Of a DNA stretch of 64,000 bases, positions 11,156 to 22,300 are shown piece by piece. Source of the stretch: Kitagawia praeruptora (Eukaryota; Streptophyta; Magnoliopsida; Apiales; Apiaceae); the NCBI GenBank assembly GCA_037693485.1, contig CM075347.1, positions 139,718,501 through 139,782,500 of the forward strand, in the 5' to 3' direction. Positions within the stretch are counted from its first letter, which is position 1. Each line of letters starts with the position of its first letter. The notes under the pieces were generated by a model. That model did not search any database. It saw only the letters and a list, made by a program, of their open reading frames with translations, and was not told the origin of the DNA. The position numbers were made by a program, and so were the translations under genes.

Positions 11156-11558
11156 GGAGGGTAAATGAAGGTTAAAGTCATCAACGGTCAAAAATTTACG
11201 GTCCCCATGCAGAAAGAAGTTAAGGCACAGTCAAAATTTTTTGACTCCCATGCAGTATTAAATGATGAAGACAAACTCCCACAGTCAAAACTACAATTCC
11301 CAGGTAAACCATTTTCCCACATATTTACTACAGACTCTGACCAAGAAATTACAAACACACATTCAAATTATGCCTCCAACCAAATTACAAAAAATATACC
11401 AAATTAACACAAATATATTCCCAAAAAAACCACAAATATTCAAGAGTTCGAGATTCACAAAATAGAGTCTATACCAAAATGTTTCAAAGTCACACAGCGG
11501 ACATACCCGCTGAGTGAATCCAAAACAATTCAAAGGAAAAATAATTTACACAAGTAAA
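11156..11558. other. Spacer between the two antisense genes
   Basis: Plus-strand open frames here (11165-11407, 11262-11465) are short, of low complexity and unlike any family I know. I see no other feature. Confidence 0.4.
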
Positions 11559-14500
11559 TTATCCCCAACGAGACCCGCTCAAGGGACCTTCCATACCCCT
11601 TAGCGGTTCAGCATCTTCATCCTCACTGTTATACGCAGTAGCGATGGCACTAAGGGGCTCGACAGCAACATCGGCCTCAGTGGGCGTTCCGCTAGCCTCC
11701 GCCATATCAGTATCAACAATAGCAACATCCACTTGCTCCATTTCAACTTCAGCAGGATTCGCAACAGCCGCTATCTCAGCGGACTCAAGGTTCTCAACAG
11801 CAGCAACCTCCACCTCAATCTCACCAATGGTAGCATCAACTTGAACGCCAACACTCTTTCTCTCAGTTTCTCCAAGACGGGCTTTCAAAGCTCTGGCTTT
11901 ACGCTTGGATATTTTTACTTTAGACTTCAACTTGGCCACTTTAGCTTGCAACTTGGCCACCTCATTCTGGTCCTCAACGGGATCCTGCCTTGCCGATACC
12001 TTGCTACCATACACTCCATCAACATTTGCCTTAGCAACTTCGTCCTTTACAATCTCAGAAAAATCGGCACTACCTTTGAATTTCATTATGGCAGCGGCCT
12101 CAGTTGGACGAGAATCAAGATGAGCCTCAGCATCATCAGCACGCTCTTTCTCCAATCTTAGCAAAGTGGTCAGATTTTTTACTTGATCAGACAAAGTAGC
12201 ATTGGCAGCCTCAAGTTCTATCTTATCCTCCGCCAAGAACCGTCGCAAGTCACGACTATAGTCATAGCTGGCCTGGATGTCAACTTTCTCAGTTTCTATC
12301 TCATGCAAGGCTTTAGCAGCGTTATCTTTCATAGTCCTCTCAGCGGACAGCTCCGCCTCTAACATACTAATCCTCTTTTTCAAAGCAAGATTACTACTAC
12401 GGTACATATTACCGCGGGCCATCAAACCGGTATACATACATTGATTCTACAAAAGACAACACAGAAAACCAAGATTAACAACAGAAACAAACGGGAATAA
12501 ATTACCGTATCGCGAAACTACATACCCTGGCAGCATATTTCTGGGATAAGCGACACATTCGCTCCCAGCTGAGCCCATTCATCTTGACATGATCATCATC
12601 AGTCATGGAGTCCACTGTAAAGGTATTGGGACCAGACTTGAACAAAAAACCATAACCAGGCCTTGCCCCAAATTCGACATCATTCACATCATCATCACTA
12701 CTGGTGTAATACACTATTTCCTCAGAACCATCTCCAATATCCTCAGCATCACCTTTAGTATCACTACTGTCAGAAACGGTATCAGCGGGCTCTTCCATCG
12801 CTTCCTCCTCCGCGGGCTCCTCCATCACTTGTTCTTCATGAACAGCCTCATTCACCCTACTTGGCTCAATGCGTCTACGCTTAGAAGTACTTGCCTCAAC
12901 AACAGACTTCCTCTTTGAGCGACGCAGAGGAATTTCAGGACTTTCATCAGCAGTCACCTCCGCTACCTTCACTGGTGGCTCTTGCTCTCTCACGGCGGAC
13001 ACTTTCTCTCGGCTGTCAATATCCACAACTTTTTGGCCTACGGAAGAAACTACCTGGGCAGCCTTAACAACGGAACCTCGCTCCTCCCTTCGAATAGCAG
13101 CCTTTACACTTGGAGAACGAATGTCAAAATCATTATCACTATCTCCGACCATATGAGACGCAAATGTTCTCCTAGCTGCAGCACCATCACTCTCACTTTC
13201 AGAATCAACAGCAACACCTTTATCAACAGATGGCTCATTTTCCGTAGCAACGTCCCTCTCAGCGGACTTCTCTGTCTCAACGACAACTTCATCTTCAACG
13301 GGATACTCATCACCTTGGGCATCTTGCAAATTCGACTCCAAAAGAGTATCCCTTTCCCTTGCGGGCACATCACCTAATAACTCAGATTTCTCTCCTTCAG
13401 ATTCAGCATTACTCACAGAAACTTCTTCCTCTTCAGCAACGGGTTCCTCAGACTCAACCCGCTCAGCGGTTTCCCCACCAGCACCTTGCCCAGAAAGATC
13501 AAAGGCATCAATAATGTTTTCCACAGCAAACATCCCACGAACCCGCTTTGGCCTAGGTGGTTGGAGAACCATGAAATCAGCATACATCTTAGCCTCTTGC
13601 TCAATGGGCAATGTGGGATGAGGATCCAACTCTGCTTTACGAGGATCCAACACTACAAAAATAAACACAAGAATTTCAATAAAAGGAAATAGCAAAACCC
13701 AAAGGGTAAAGTGAAAACAGAAGCTTACAGCAATGTCTTCTCAAATCAGCCGGGTCAATCAAATTCGCCTCGGTCCACACCTCACCCAACGCCTTCACCA
13801 GCCTAACTAAAATATCTATCTCCACCTGACTAAGATGGTTACGATCCGTTCTATAGGTACACTCAACCTTCTTGACAAAATTCTTATGCCAGGCGAACTC
13901 CCCACCACCAACCACCAAAAATTCCTCTTGCCAACCCGCCATGCCCTTGGGAAACACAAAAGGCCGATATCCATCCAGAGCTTTTCCAATACGCGTTTGA
14001 GACTTTACAAATTGGAGCTCATAGAAAGGCTTCGCACGGCTGGCTTTAACATCAAAGAGACAGAAAAAGGCCCTAAATGTAGGCTGTTTATTCACGGCCT
14101 CGTTACTAGCTATAAACCAGTTAATTGCCCTTATTGAGTTGGGAGACATTTGAGCCAACGGACAGCGGAAGTACAATCGAAATAAATCCATCAGAAACTT
14201 GTGTGGCGGCAACCGCAAACCCGCCCTGAAATGACTGACGGGTATACAAACGGAATCATCATCAAAACGATGGTACAACTTCTCACCGGGTCCTGGCCGT
14301 CTCCAGAAATAACCATCTTCAATTCGAAACATTCTTTCGACATAATCCCCTCAGTCATCAACTTTAAAAGTGCTGTCCTGTTGTAAATGAGGAAATTCGG
14401 CAAAGCTAGCATCCATTTCCGCTTTCGAATACGGCGTTGGCAACACGTTGCTCGCCCGCCACAAACTCTCACAACTTTCAAAGTACTGATATCGGTTTCT

Positions 14501-14662
14501 CCGCAACACAGCCGGATAACTCAACGTCCCTATGTCCGCCCAACGGCCATACATGTTCACTAGCGGTCTTTTCTCTCCAGTGGCGGGATCTACGAACTCA
14601 TCACCCATCTGCAGACATTGACACAATTCATCAATTACTACCGCTAACGGGCAACACGCCAT
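11559..14662 (-). CDS. Spliced antisense gene of the Tat element with a 'putative gypsy type transposon' domain
   Basis: Three coding exons fit in frame: 14662-13729, 13652-12526 and 12446-11559, with GT-AG introns of 76 and 79 bp. The first exon carries a domain like Pfam Transposase_28 (putative gypsy type transposon), visible as PVSHFRAGLRLPPHKFLMDL, PNSIRAINWF and FRAFFCLFDV. The second exon is highly acidic with basic patches such as RRSKRKS. The third is a long coiled coil (LKKRISMLEAELSAER through KISKRKARALKARL) with an acidic tail. A single in-frame TGA at 14351-14353 splits the first exon. The start may instead be ATG at 14608, directly after a strong acceptor that would pair with a donor at 15122-15123. 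The product is probably nuclear or structural; function unknown. The gene faces the element's own transcript. Confidence 0.65.
14351..14353 (-). other. In-frame TGA inside exon 1 of the antisense gene
   Basis: The frame is continuous on both sides (DSTFKVDD before, GDYVERMFRIEDG after), so this is a point nonsense change rather than a frameshift. Translation from ATG codons below it would still give most of the domain. Confidence 0.75.
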
Positions 14663-15660
14663 CAACAACGATTGGTGCACACATATATTTTAAAGCAATT
14701 TTTTATTCTAAATTATCAACAAATCAAACAAAACGTTTCATATTCCATTCCCTCCACAAACAACAAAACCCTAGAATCAAAAGGCAAAACACACACCATA
14801 TACAGAATACACACACATATACAACTTACAAACATCTCATAAACACTACGAAATCTAACCACTGATTTCACACGAATCAAGAAACGGATCGAAACTACCA
14901 AAATCTCAGTACCAAATACACAAACAACAAACACAAACTCACAGATTACTAACCTTTACATATTACACAATCAAATCCAGATTACAAATACTAGAACATG
15001 CAAAACCAAGATATAAACACAAAACCCACTCACACAGACCACGAAAAGAGCGAATGAAAGGACAAAGTAAACAATGAAAAGAGGAAACAGAAATCACAAA
15101 AGAAAAAGGCAAAGAAAGCATACCTCGAATCAGGAGGTTGTATGTGGCTTCAATGGCAGAAATACTCGGCAAATGCAATACCAGCGTAGCAACAAACTCG
15201 GAGAAGACAAAGAAAAAGGAAAGACAAAAGTGGAGAAAAGCAGTAAAAATATCACAAATGATCCACAACTCCCCCTTTTATCAGCGTGAGGCGCGTGTTA
15301 TAGGGGTGAAAAACTTACAAACAATTCGTGGATAGCTCTGATTGGTCCACGTCATTATTACAGCCAGCAGTAACCGCCTCGTTTCCAGCAAAACTGCCCA
15401 CTAAGTCTTAACTTCCCACTTACTCCTGACACATTACATCACAAAGGTACATTCTCTTTCCACCCAAAGGTCACTTCTCATTAATACGAACTACCACTTA
15501 TCATTTCTCTTATTATTGTCATTTAATATTATTCCATCATTTATTTCGAATTTCCCATTTATTACCAATTATTGCATTTATTACCAAGCAGTTACACATA
15601 TCATACAAAAACGTTTCAAATGCACAGCCCGTCAAGCACCAGAACCCGTTGTCAAACTTT
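14663..15660 (-). promoter_or_regulatory. 5' region of the large antisense gene, TATA-like box at 15274-15282
   Basis: The minus strand reads CTGATAAAAGGGGGAG at about 15270-15284, a plausible TATA box. A good splice donor, CGAG|GTATGC, lies at 15122-15124, and an acceptor, TCTGCAG|ATG, ends at 14609. Together they suggest a leader intron of about 0.5 kb. Between 15300 and 15660 I see nothing else. The assignment rests on motifs alone. Confidence 0.4.
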
Positions 15661-15950
15661 CTCATATTTTCACAAATTTTTTCTAACTTCTAAGTGTTGT
15701 CCGCCAACACTTGGGGGGCATATTTTCACAAATTTTTTCTAACTCCTAAGTGTTGTCCGCCAACACTTGGGGGGCATATTTTCACAATTTTTTTCTAACT
15801 CCTAAGTGTTGTCCGCCAACAATTGGGGGGCATATTTTCACAAATTTTTTCTAACTCCTAAGTGTTGTCCACCAACAATTGGGGGCATATTTTCACAAAT
15901 TTTTACATCCCCCAAGTAATGTCCGCCAACACTTGGGGGGCACACATAGT
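15661..15950 (+). repeat. 56-bp tandem array, about 5 copies, each with a hairpin and a G-run
   Basis: Units start at about 15665, 15721, 15777, 15833 and 15888. Each contains AAGTGTTGTCCGCCAACACTT, whose ends pair as a 7-8 bp stem, followed by GGGGGGC. The array ends about 90 bp before the true polypurine tract, which has a similar GGGGGGCA sequence. Confidence 0.9.
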
Positions 15951-16026
15951 ATCATTTTCAAAAAATTCTCTCAAACATTACGGCATCTTTAGTTTCTCCT
16001 CCCCCTGTCCGCTAACACGCACAGCA

Positions 16027-16040
16027 GGAGTGGGGGGCAA
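16027..16040 (+). promoter_or_regulatory. Polypurine tract of the Tat element
   Basis: AGGAGTGGGGGGCAA ends exactly where the LTR begins (TGATAAGTAC at 16041). Its position and purine content are what plus-strand priming requires. Confidence 0.85.
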
Positions 16041-16695
16041 TGATAAGTACCCACTGTAAGCTTACAGCGGGCCCCCACTGTAACAGTACCAATCCGCCGC
16101 CCGCTATTGCACCTCCGCCTATAACAAATATTCACTAATTACACATGTGTCATTTCATATTATCTTTACTAAATTGCTCCACTTGACAAACAAATATCTT
16201 TACATAAATACTTGTGCAAAATATCTTGTTATCTTGCTCACTAAGGCAGGGGACCATAAAGGTATTTAAGGGAACACAAAAGCATTCAACTGTAGCAAAC
16301 ACAGCGGTGTTAGAATCGAGGTATGTGGGAAAGGGACACTAATCACTATTCCAATAGTGGCTCACTGTAGCTTTAACAGCATAACAAGTGGGTTACCAAG
16401 TGGGTGAACAGTGATTAGAAGACCGAACCTATAAATACCCCCATTCTACACACAAGGTAAGATATACAATTTCAATAGCAAAAACTTATGACTCATCCTC
16501 TCCCTTCACACAGATACATTTTCACCCGTTTCGATTATTATTATTCCGATTACTGATTTTCACACCGGAGGTGCTTGACGGCCACCACCCCCGGACAAGC
16601 ATTGTTTTGCAGACACCCTAAACTCAGGTGAAGTAACACCGGAACAGTGCTCGGAACAGTGATCGGAAGCCATTAATCGACCGTGAGAATTATCA
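16041..16695 (+). mobile_element. 3' LTR of the Tat element, 655 bp
   Basis: It starts TGATAAGTAC and ends GAGAATTATCA, giving terminal inverted TGATAA/TTATCA. A TATA box (TATAAATA, 16430-16437) lies about two thirds in, so the R region would start near 16465. The polypurine tract abuts the left edge. Confidence 0.85.
16430..16437 (+). promoter_or_regulatory. TATA box in the Tat LTR
   Basis: AACCTATAAATACCCCC has the usual context of a plant LTR promoter. Confidence 0.6.
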
Positions 16696-16959
16696 GTAAT
16701 AAATTAAAAGAATTAAATAAGATAAGTATTGTACCGTACCAAAATTTTTAATGTTTCGTCTTTTATAATATAGTATAGTATATATAGTATAGATTTTATA
16801 ATATTGTATAGATAAACCTGTGAATTTTGTAAGTTAAATTTTTAAATGATATGATTTAATAATGTGTTTTAGCTGAAAAAGATAATTAGTTATTTATCAG
16901 GAACTATAATATCGTTAACTACATGTTTTTACCAATAATAAATATTTAAGTAAGGATGA

Positions 16960-17675
16960 TTATCTAAAAAATCAAGTTTGAAAATGAAATATTTTAGTTA
17001 GAAAATATAGAAAAATAATTATCTTTTAGTTGGAAAAGGTAATTATAATATTATTAATTTATTCAATTAATTAGAGATTTTAGTTAAAAAATGTAATAGC
17101 TGAAAAAGGTAATTGTCTAGTTATTATTTAGGAGAAAATAAGATATTTTAGTTATAAAACATAAAAAGATGTTAACTTTTAACTGGAAAAGGTAATTAGT
17201 TTGTTACTAGTAATTATAATACTATCAGTTTATTTAATTAATTTGAACAACTTTTTTTTTTTTGTAAAAAATAGATTTTAGATGGCAATTACTGAAAAAG
17301 TATCGTTATTTTATTTTTTAAAATAGAACAACATGTTCTTACCAATAATAAAAAGAAATTAAGTTTGAAAATAAATTGGAAAGTATAGAAAAGATATTAC
17401 TTTTTATTTAAAAAAGGTAATCAGTTATTTGTTAGTAATTATAATATTGTTAGTTTATTTCATTAGTTAGAACGAACATAATTTTAGAAAGAAGAGATTT
17501 TAGTTAGAAAAGTTAGAAAATATAATAGCTGATCTTTTCAAACTAAAATATCTTCATTTTCCAAAAATATGGTTGTTCTAATTAATAAATTAAACTAATA
17601 ATATTATAATTACTAATAACTAACTGATTACCTTTTCAACTAAAAATAATATTTTTTTTCTATATTTTCTATGCT
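16960..17675. repeat. AT-rich direct and inverted repeat cluster
   Basis: A unit of about 100 bp containing TTGGAAAAGGTAATTA and AATTATAATATTATTAATTTATT occurs in direct orientation near 16990-17090, 17155-17245 and 17385-17480. It occurs once inverted at about 17560-17675 (GATTACCTTTTCAACTAAAA). The whole segment can fold back. It may be a degenerate MITE array. Confidence 0.55.
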
Positions 17676-19019
17676 CAGTCAACACAAAACAATGAGATAA
17701 CCCAAAACACTACGGATGTGGATTTGGCTGCCAATACATATGGAAACAAAAGACAACTGAAATACAACTAGCTTAGAGCAACTACTTATTCATGTTCCTA
17801 ATTTGAATTATAAGGAATGAGTATAAAAATAGTATTCCAACAATGTCCTAGTGATTCCTTAAATCACTATTACACTCCTCTCATACCTTAAAAATAAGGA
17901 TTCTCTCTCCTATTTTGAGGTTCCCCTAATTTATATTTTATTATAAAAAATTGCAAACACTCTCTATCTCTTTCTATGTTGTACTTTTAATGATAGAAAA
18001 TACTTTTAATAATAAAATATCAAATAATGAATGAATATAGGAAACATTGTTGGAGATGAAACTACTTATCTATGTCCTAAGTTACTAGAATCTAATTTTT
18101 TATATTATATTTAAGGAATGAACTAGGATACTGTTGGAGATGCTTTAGAACAATCATATTTTCTACAATGAAAACTCGCCCAAAACAACAGACAGGCTCG
18201 AACAGCTTGAGGCATTCTTTAGTCAACAAATATACCAAATGAACTCGAGGGAAAACGTCACAAGATACTACTTTCAAGTGCATTAATGATTAAGGACCAC
18301 ATAGTCAATAGATAAACACAATTTTCTGGGAGTAAATGACTCATATCCTCGGCCAATGCAGGGACGAACTCACCTGTTTTATTGATGATTATAACAGCAT
18401 AAGAAGACAGCAAGAGAGTTAACCGTATGTATAACGCCAGTTACAATTTTGCTGATAATGATTTCATCTCCACAATGGATTGTTAGAAGTCAATTAAAAC
18501 AGAACGGGACTAACATGGTTTGGTCCTCATTTGAAAAAAAACCAGCTAGATAGGTCCATCATTAACTCCGAATGGCTAGTTAATGACGACTGGCTCCAGA
18601 ATAAACTCGGACCACTGCCTGAGGCAGGACAGATTGTAGACAGACAGATAATGATATTAAAACAAGAATAAAATACGTTTGGGTTGATCAATCGCAGAAA
18701 ATTCACTACCCCAAAGACTTGCCAACTGCAGAAGAGAGAGAGACGCAATTCACTATTCAAATATATTCCAATAAAAGTCTACAGATAATTATATGCAATG
18801 AAGTCGCTGCATTTTGTTCAGATCAAAATTATATATCCAATAAGTAACAAAGAAATTAGCAACTTGAATATATAAACTTTATAAGCAATCATTCACTTAA
18901 CTATCAGAAAACCGGATTAAAATAAACTTTATAAGCAATCATTCAATTAACTATCAGAAAACCGGATTAAAACGTATAGAGTTTGGTCGAACTGGTACAA
19001 AGAAATAACTAAATAGGCA
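17676..19019. other. 3' flank of the fusion gene, no gene seen
   Basis: No open frame with recognisable content. It includes a 50-bp perfect-to-near-perfect direct duplication at 18873-18973 (unit begins TAAACTTTATAAGCAATCATT). Confidence 0.5.
18873..18973. repeat. Two tandem copies of a 50-bp unit
   Basis: TAAACTTTATAAGCAATC starts at 18873 and again at 18923. The copies differ at one or two bases, such as CACTTAAC against CAATTAAC. Confidence 0.9.
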
Positions 19020-19330
19020 GCGAGCCATTCAGATGAGACCCGAAAAACAGGAAGACCAATCCCTGAACGTAGTGCAACCTTCGGTCCTTCTGAAGCCGAG
19101 AAGGAACTACTTCTTTCAATCCCTGCTGCCCGGCACTGCTCCTCAAAACCACGCTAGCTGTTCAGCTTATAGAATTAAGCTAAATAGAAGGGAAACCCCG
19201 GGACGGGATACTGACTAGCTCGTCATGCTCAACAAACTCAAAAACAGTCGTAAAGCCAATTGATTTAGGGCAAAAAGCCACCTTGCCCCGCTCAGGGGCG
19301 GACATAAAGACTATAGCTCTACTGCTTACA
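19020..19330. other. GC-richer island below the fusion gene, possible organelle-derived insert
   Basis: This 0.3-kb stretch is visibly richer in G and C than its surroundings and contains runs such as CTTCTGAAGCCGAGAAGG and CCGCTCAGGGGCGGAC. It reminded me of plant mitochondrial intergenic DNA. It could equally be part of the gene's 3' untranslated region. No conserved gene is visible. Confidence 0.25.
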
Positions 19331-19374
19331 GGACAATATAGGTTTCTTAAAGATAATGTGAATAAATATGAAAC

Positions 19375-22300
19375 TCAATCAGTTTTAGCATCTGCCCGGG
19401 CCTTTCTCTTTGGGTTTTGCCTGGTCGGAACACTAGCCTGAAAAGCGCCTCTCTTCTTTGGCAACTTTCTTTTGTCTGGTGAATTAAGCTTTTGCCTGCT
19501 GCAAATTCGTGCGAGATCTAGTTGGGCTTTTTCCAAGTCCCCTGGCTGAAGACATTACATGAATGAATATTTAGAGGAGCTAGCTACTATCTAGAATCAA
19601 AGCATACGATTACAAGACACGCAAACCTTAATGTTCTTGAAGAATTTGTCAATATTCATCCGCACACCACGAATAATTTCAATGTGAAAATGACTTGATG
19701 AGCAAGCAATTTTGGCATTGCTTACTATATCATCCGCTATACATGGGTTAGCAAGTGCAAGTGTATAACAATGTTCACCATCCTTCATCGCTGGTTGTGG
19801 AAGATGTAGCACCAGGAACTCAAACAATTTCTCAGGCAGTGTGTCTACAAACAACATAAGCATTGCTGCCTAAATACAACAATTGAAAAAAAAAAAAATA
19901 GACAATGTGATCACAAGGCTAGCTAGCATATGAGTTACAATAATCTCTTAGGGTATTACAACGGTAATTTTAATAATTTTTGAAATATGTATATCATTAA
20001 TTAGTGGTAACTTAGTAGGATAAGAAAGATATGTTCAATTATGTCGAATGTTGCAGATGATAGTAATAATGTTATTAAAAGCCATCATGGCTACTATCTA
20101 GGAAATTTGTATTTAGTATGTCTTAGCCTAGAAAAGGCATATTTGTGTATTTAAAAAGTAAAATCCTAAGAAATTATCATTTTTTCTACATACCATTTTA
20201 TTTTTTTTCTTTCATCTGCGAAAATCAGCAAATGCTTTCAAGAGCCTCAATGATCTTAAAAGGTATGTGAAAATTAAAAAATAAACAACAATTTTTCAAT
20301 GTTCATTGCAAAAAACATTGTCATAAGGAAAATGATTGTTGGCATTATAGAAAAACCTCAAATTTTCAAATGCAAGAGGTTTGGACATGCAAAAGTATTG
20401 CCAAGAACTACTATTTTTAGTATTATGGATATTGACACGGGGATTTGGATTTGGTGAAAAAATGCTTTGCCCAAAATTTTTTGGAGAGCAATGCTTTAAC
20501 TCTCCAAGTAAAATGGCGATGATGGGAACTACATCATCGAATCAAATGAATTTCCCAACTTCGAATCAAAGTACATACTATTACTTCGTGGTTCGTAGCA
20601 TAAGGGCTTATCCTCTGTGTCCCAGGTTCTGGGTTCGACTCTCGCTCATCCCGAGAATTATTAGAACAAATATTCACTTGTAACGCTATAAGCCAATATA
20701 TATAAAAAAAATAGTTCAAATGATTACGATAAATAAGTTAATAGTGACCGTTATTAGAACTCATAATGGCTACTATCCAAAAATTTGTTATCAGTTTGTG
20801 TTAGTCAACAAAAGGAAGATTTGTATATTCTAAAAAAATAACCTTAAACAATAAAATCATTCTTCCTACATGATATATTATATCCTATCCTTAGATTCTA
20901 GAAAAATCAAAAAAGCCCTAATTGAATTATTTAGTAAATAGTCCCTAGTTTTCCTTAAAATTTATAAGGACCAACCATCAATCTTTCCTTCAATAAGCAT
21001 GATATTTACTATAACTCTATGTCTCTATCTACTACTCTACAAGATTACATGAACAAATAGGCTATAGATGAGATGATCCTAACATTTTCTATAATCACAT
21101 TGAGAAACATAAACAAATATGCTAGATGGGATGATCCTAACATTTTTAAAATTACAATGAGAAACATACCGTTCCAGTCAGCGATGAGGTACATCAGAGC
21201 GTCATCACTAGACTCAAAAGTATGACAAGCAACAAATTCGAAGTATTTATCTAAGCTTTTGATATACTCCTCAGTGGCTACATAATTTCTCTCAACTTTA
21301 TACACATCATGAGCTCGGAAGAGAGCGTATCCGCATGACGATTCAAACAACATAAATACGGGCAGGTTCTTAAAAAAAGGGAAAAGAATCAAACGGTTAA
21401 AGTCTAGGAGTAAGAAGAAACATGATGAAGTGGATGAAGTACATAAAATCCAGTTACCTTATTCTTTTCATAAAGACTAATAGGCCTCCCATTACCCCTA
21501 CAATCATAAATTCAGGAAATCAAATAAGCCAAAGTTCAGTTAACTCACACTTCATTAACTTTTCATTAAGAACCAAAAGTTGGATCGGCAAAAAAAACGA
21601 AAAAAGGTACCTATGTGAATCTTGTGATGTCCAAAACTTGCTACTTACTAGACAACTTGGATCAATCTCAGCAATCTGAAGTTAGATAAATAACCATATA
21701 AGACTAATTTAATTTCAGTGATGATTAAACAAAACTGAAAGAGGACAAAGGGTATGGAGAACTACTCATTATTCATAATCAAATCGATTCCAGTTCTTTT
21801 CCTACCAAACAATAAAACATTCTCATTTCTCAATCATTGGAATCACATAATAAGTTGACTACAACAACATAAACACTAATTAATCACTCCCCACAGAAAC
21901 ATTGATGTTGTAGCAAGATCGTATCTTCACAAGACAATTCAATTTATAAATTTTAGGGTTAGGGCCATTCATGACGATTTAGGGCAACAATGGTATGCAT
22001 ATCATGCATCATGTGTGTACATAAAAAACGATGGTAGTTGGTGGTGCATATTTCTTAAAATGGTAGTTGGTGGTGCATATTTCTTATAAGATACCCCTAA
22101 TTCCCTCAGTCCCGTTACTTAAGTTAACATGATTAACACCACATACAATGGTATGCATATCATGTATCATGTGTGTACATAAAAAACAATGGTAGTTGGT
22201 GGTGCATATTTCTTAAAATGGTAGTTGGTGGGTGCATATTTCTTAAAAGATACCCCTAATTCCCTCAGTCCCGTTACTTAAGTTAACATGATTAACACCA

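Larger units (their letters stand above)
6949..16695 (+). mobile_element. 3' two thirds of a Ty3/gypsy Tat-type retrotransposon
   Basis: The order is RT, RNase H, a second archaeal-type RNase H, integrase, tandem repeats, antisense genes, a second repeat array, polypurine tract and 3' LTR. The dual RNase H is diagnostic of the Tat clade (Ogre/Retand/Tat). The left part, including gag and the 5' LTR, was separated by the Copia insertion and lies outside the window. The base after the 3' LTR begins GTAAT, the candidate target duplication. Confidence 0.85.

Noticed and set aside
13104..13373. Extra minus-strand frame within antisense exon 2
   Set aside because: It is in another phase from the acidic coding exon, which has the supported splice sites.
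20534..20719. Minus-strand frame with RDERESNPEPGTQ
   Set aside because: This is the well-known translation artefact of a box-B tRNA-like sequence in a SINE, not a gene.
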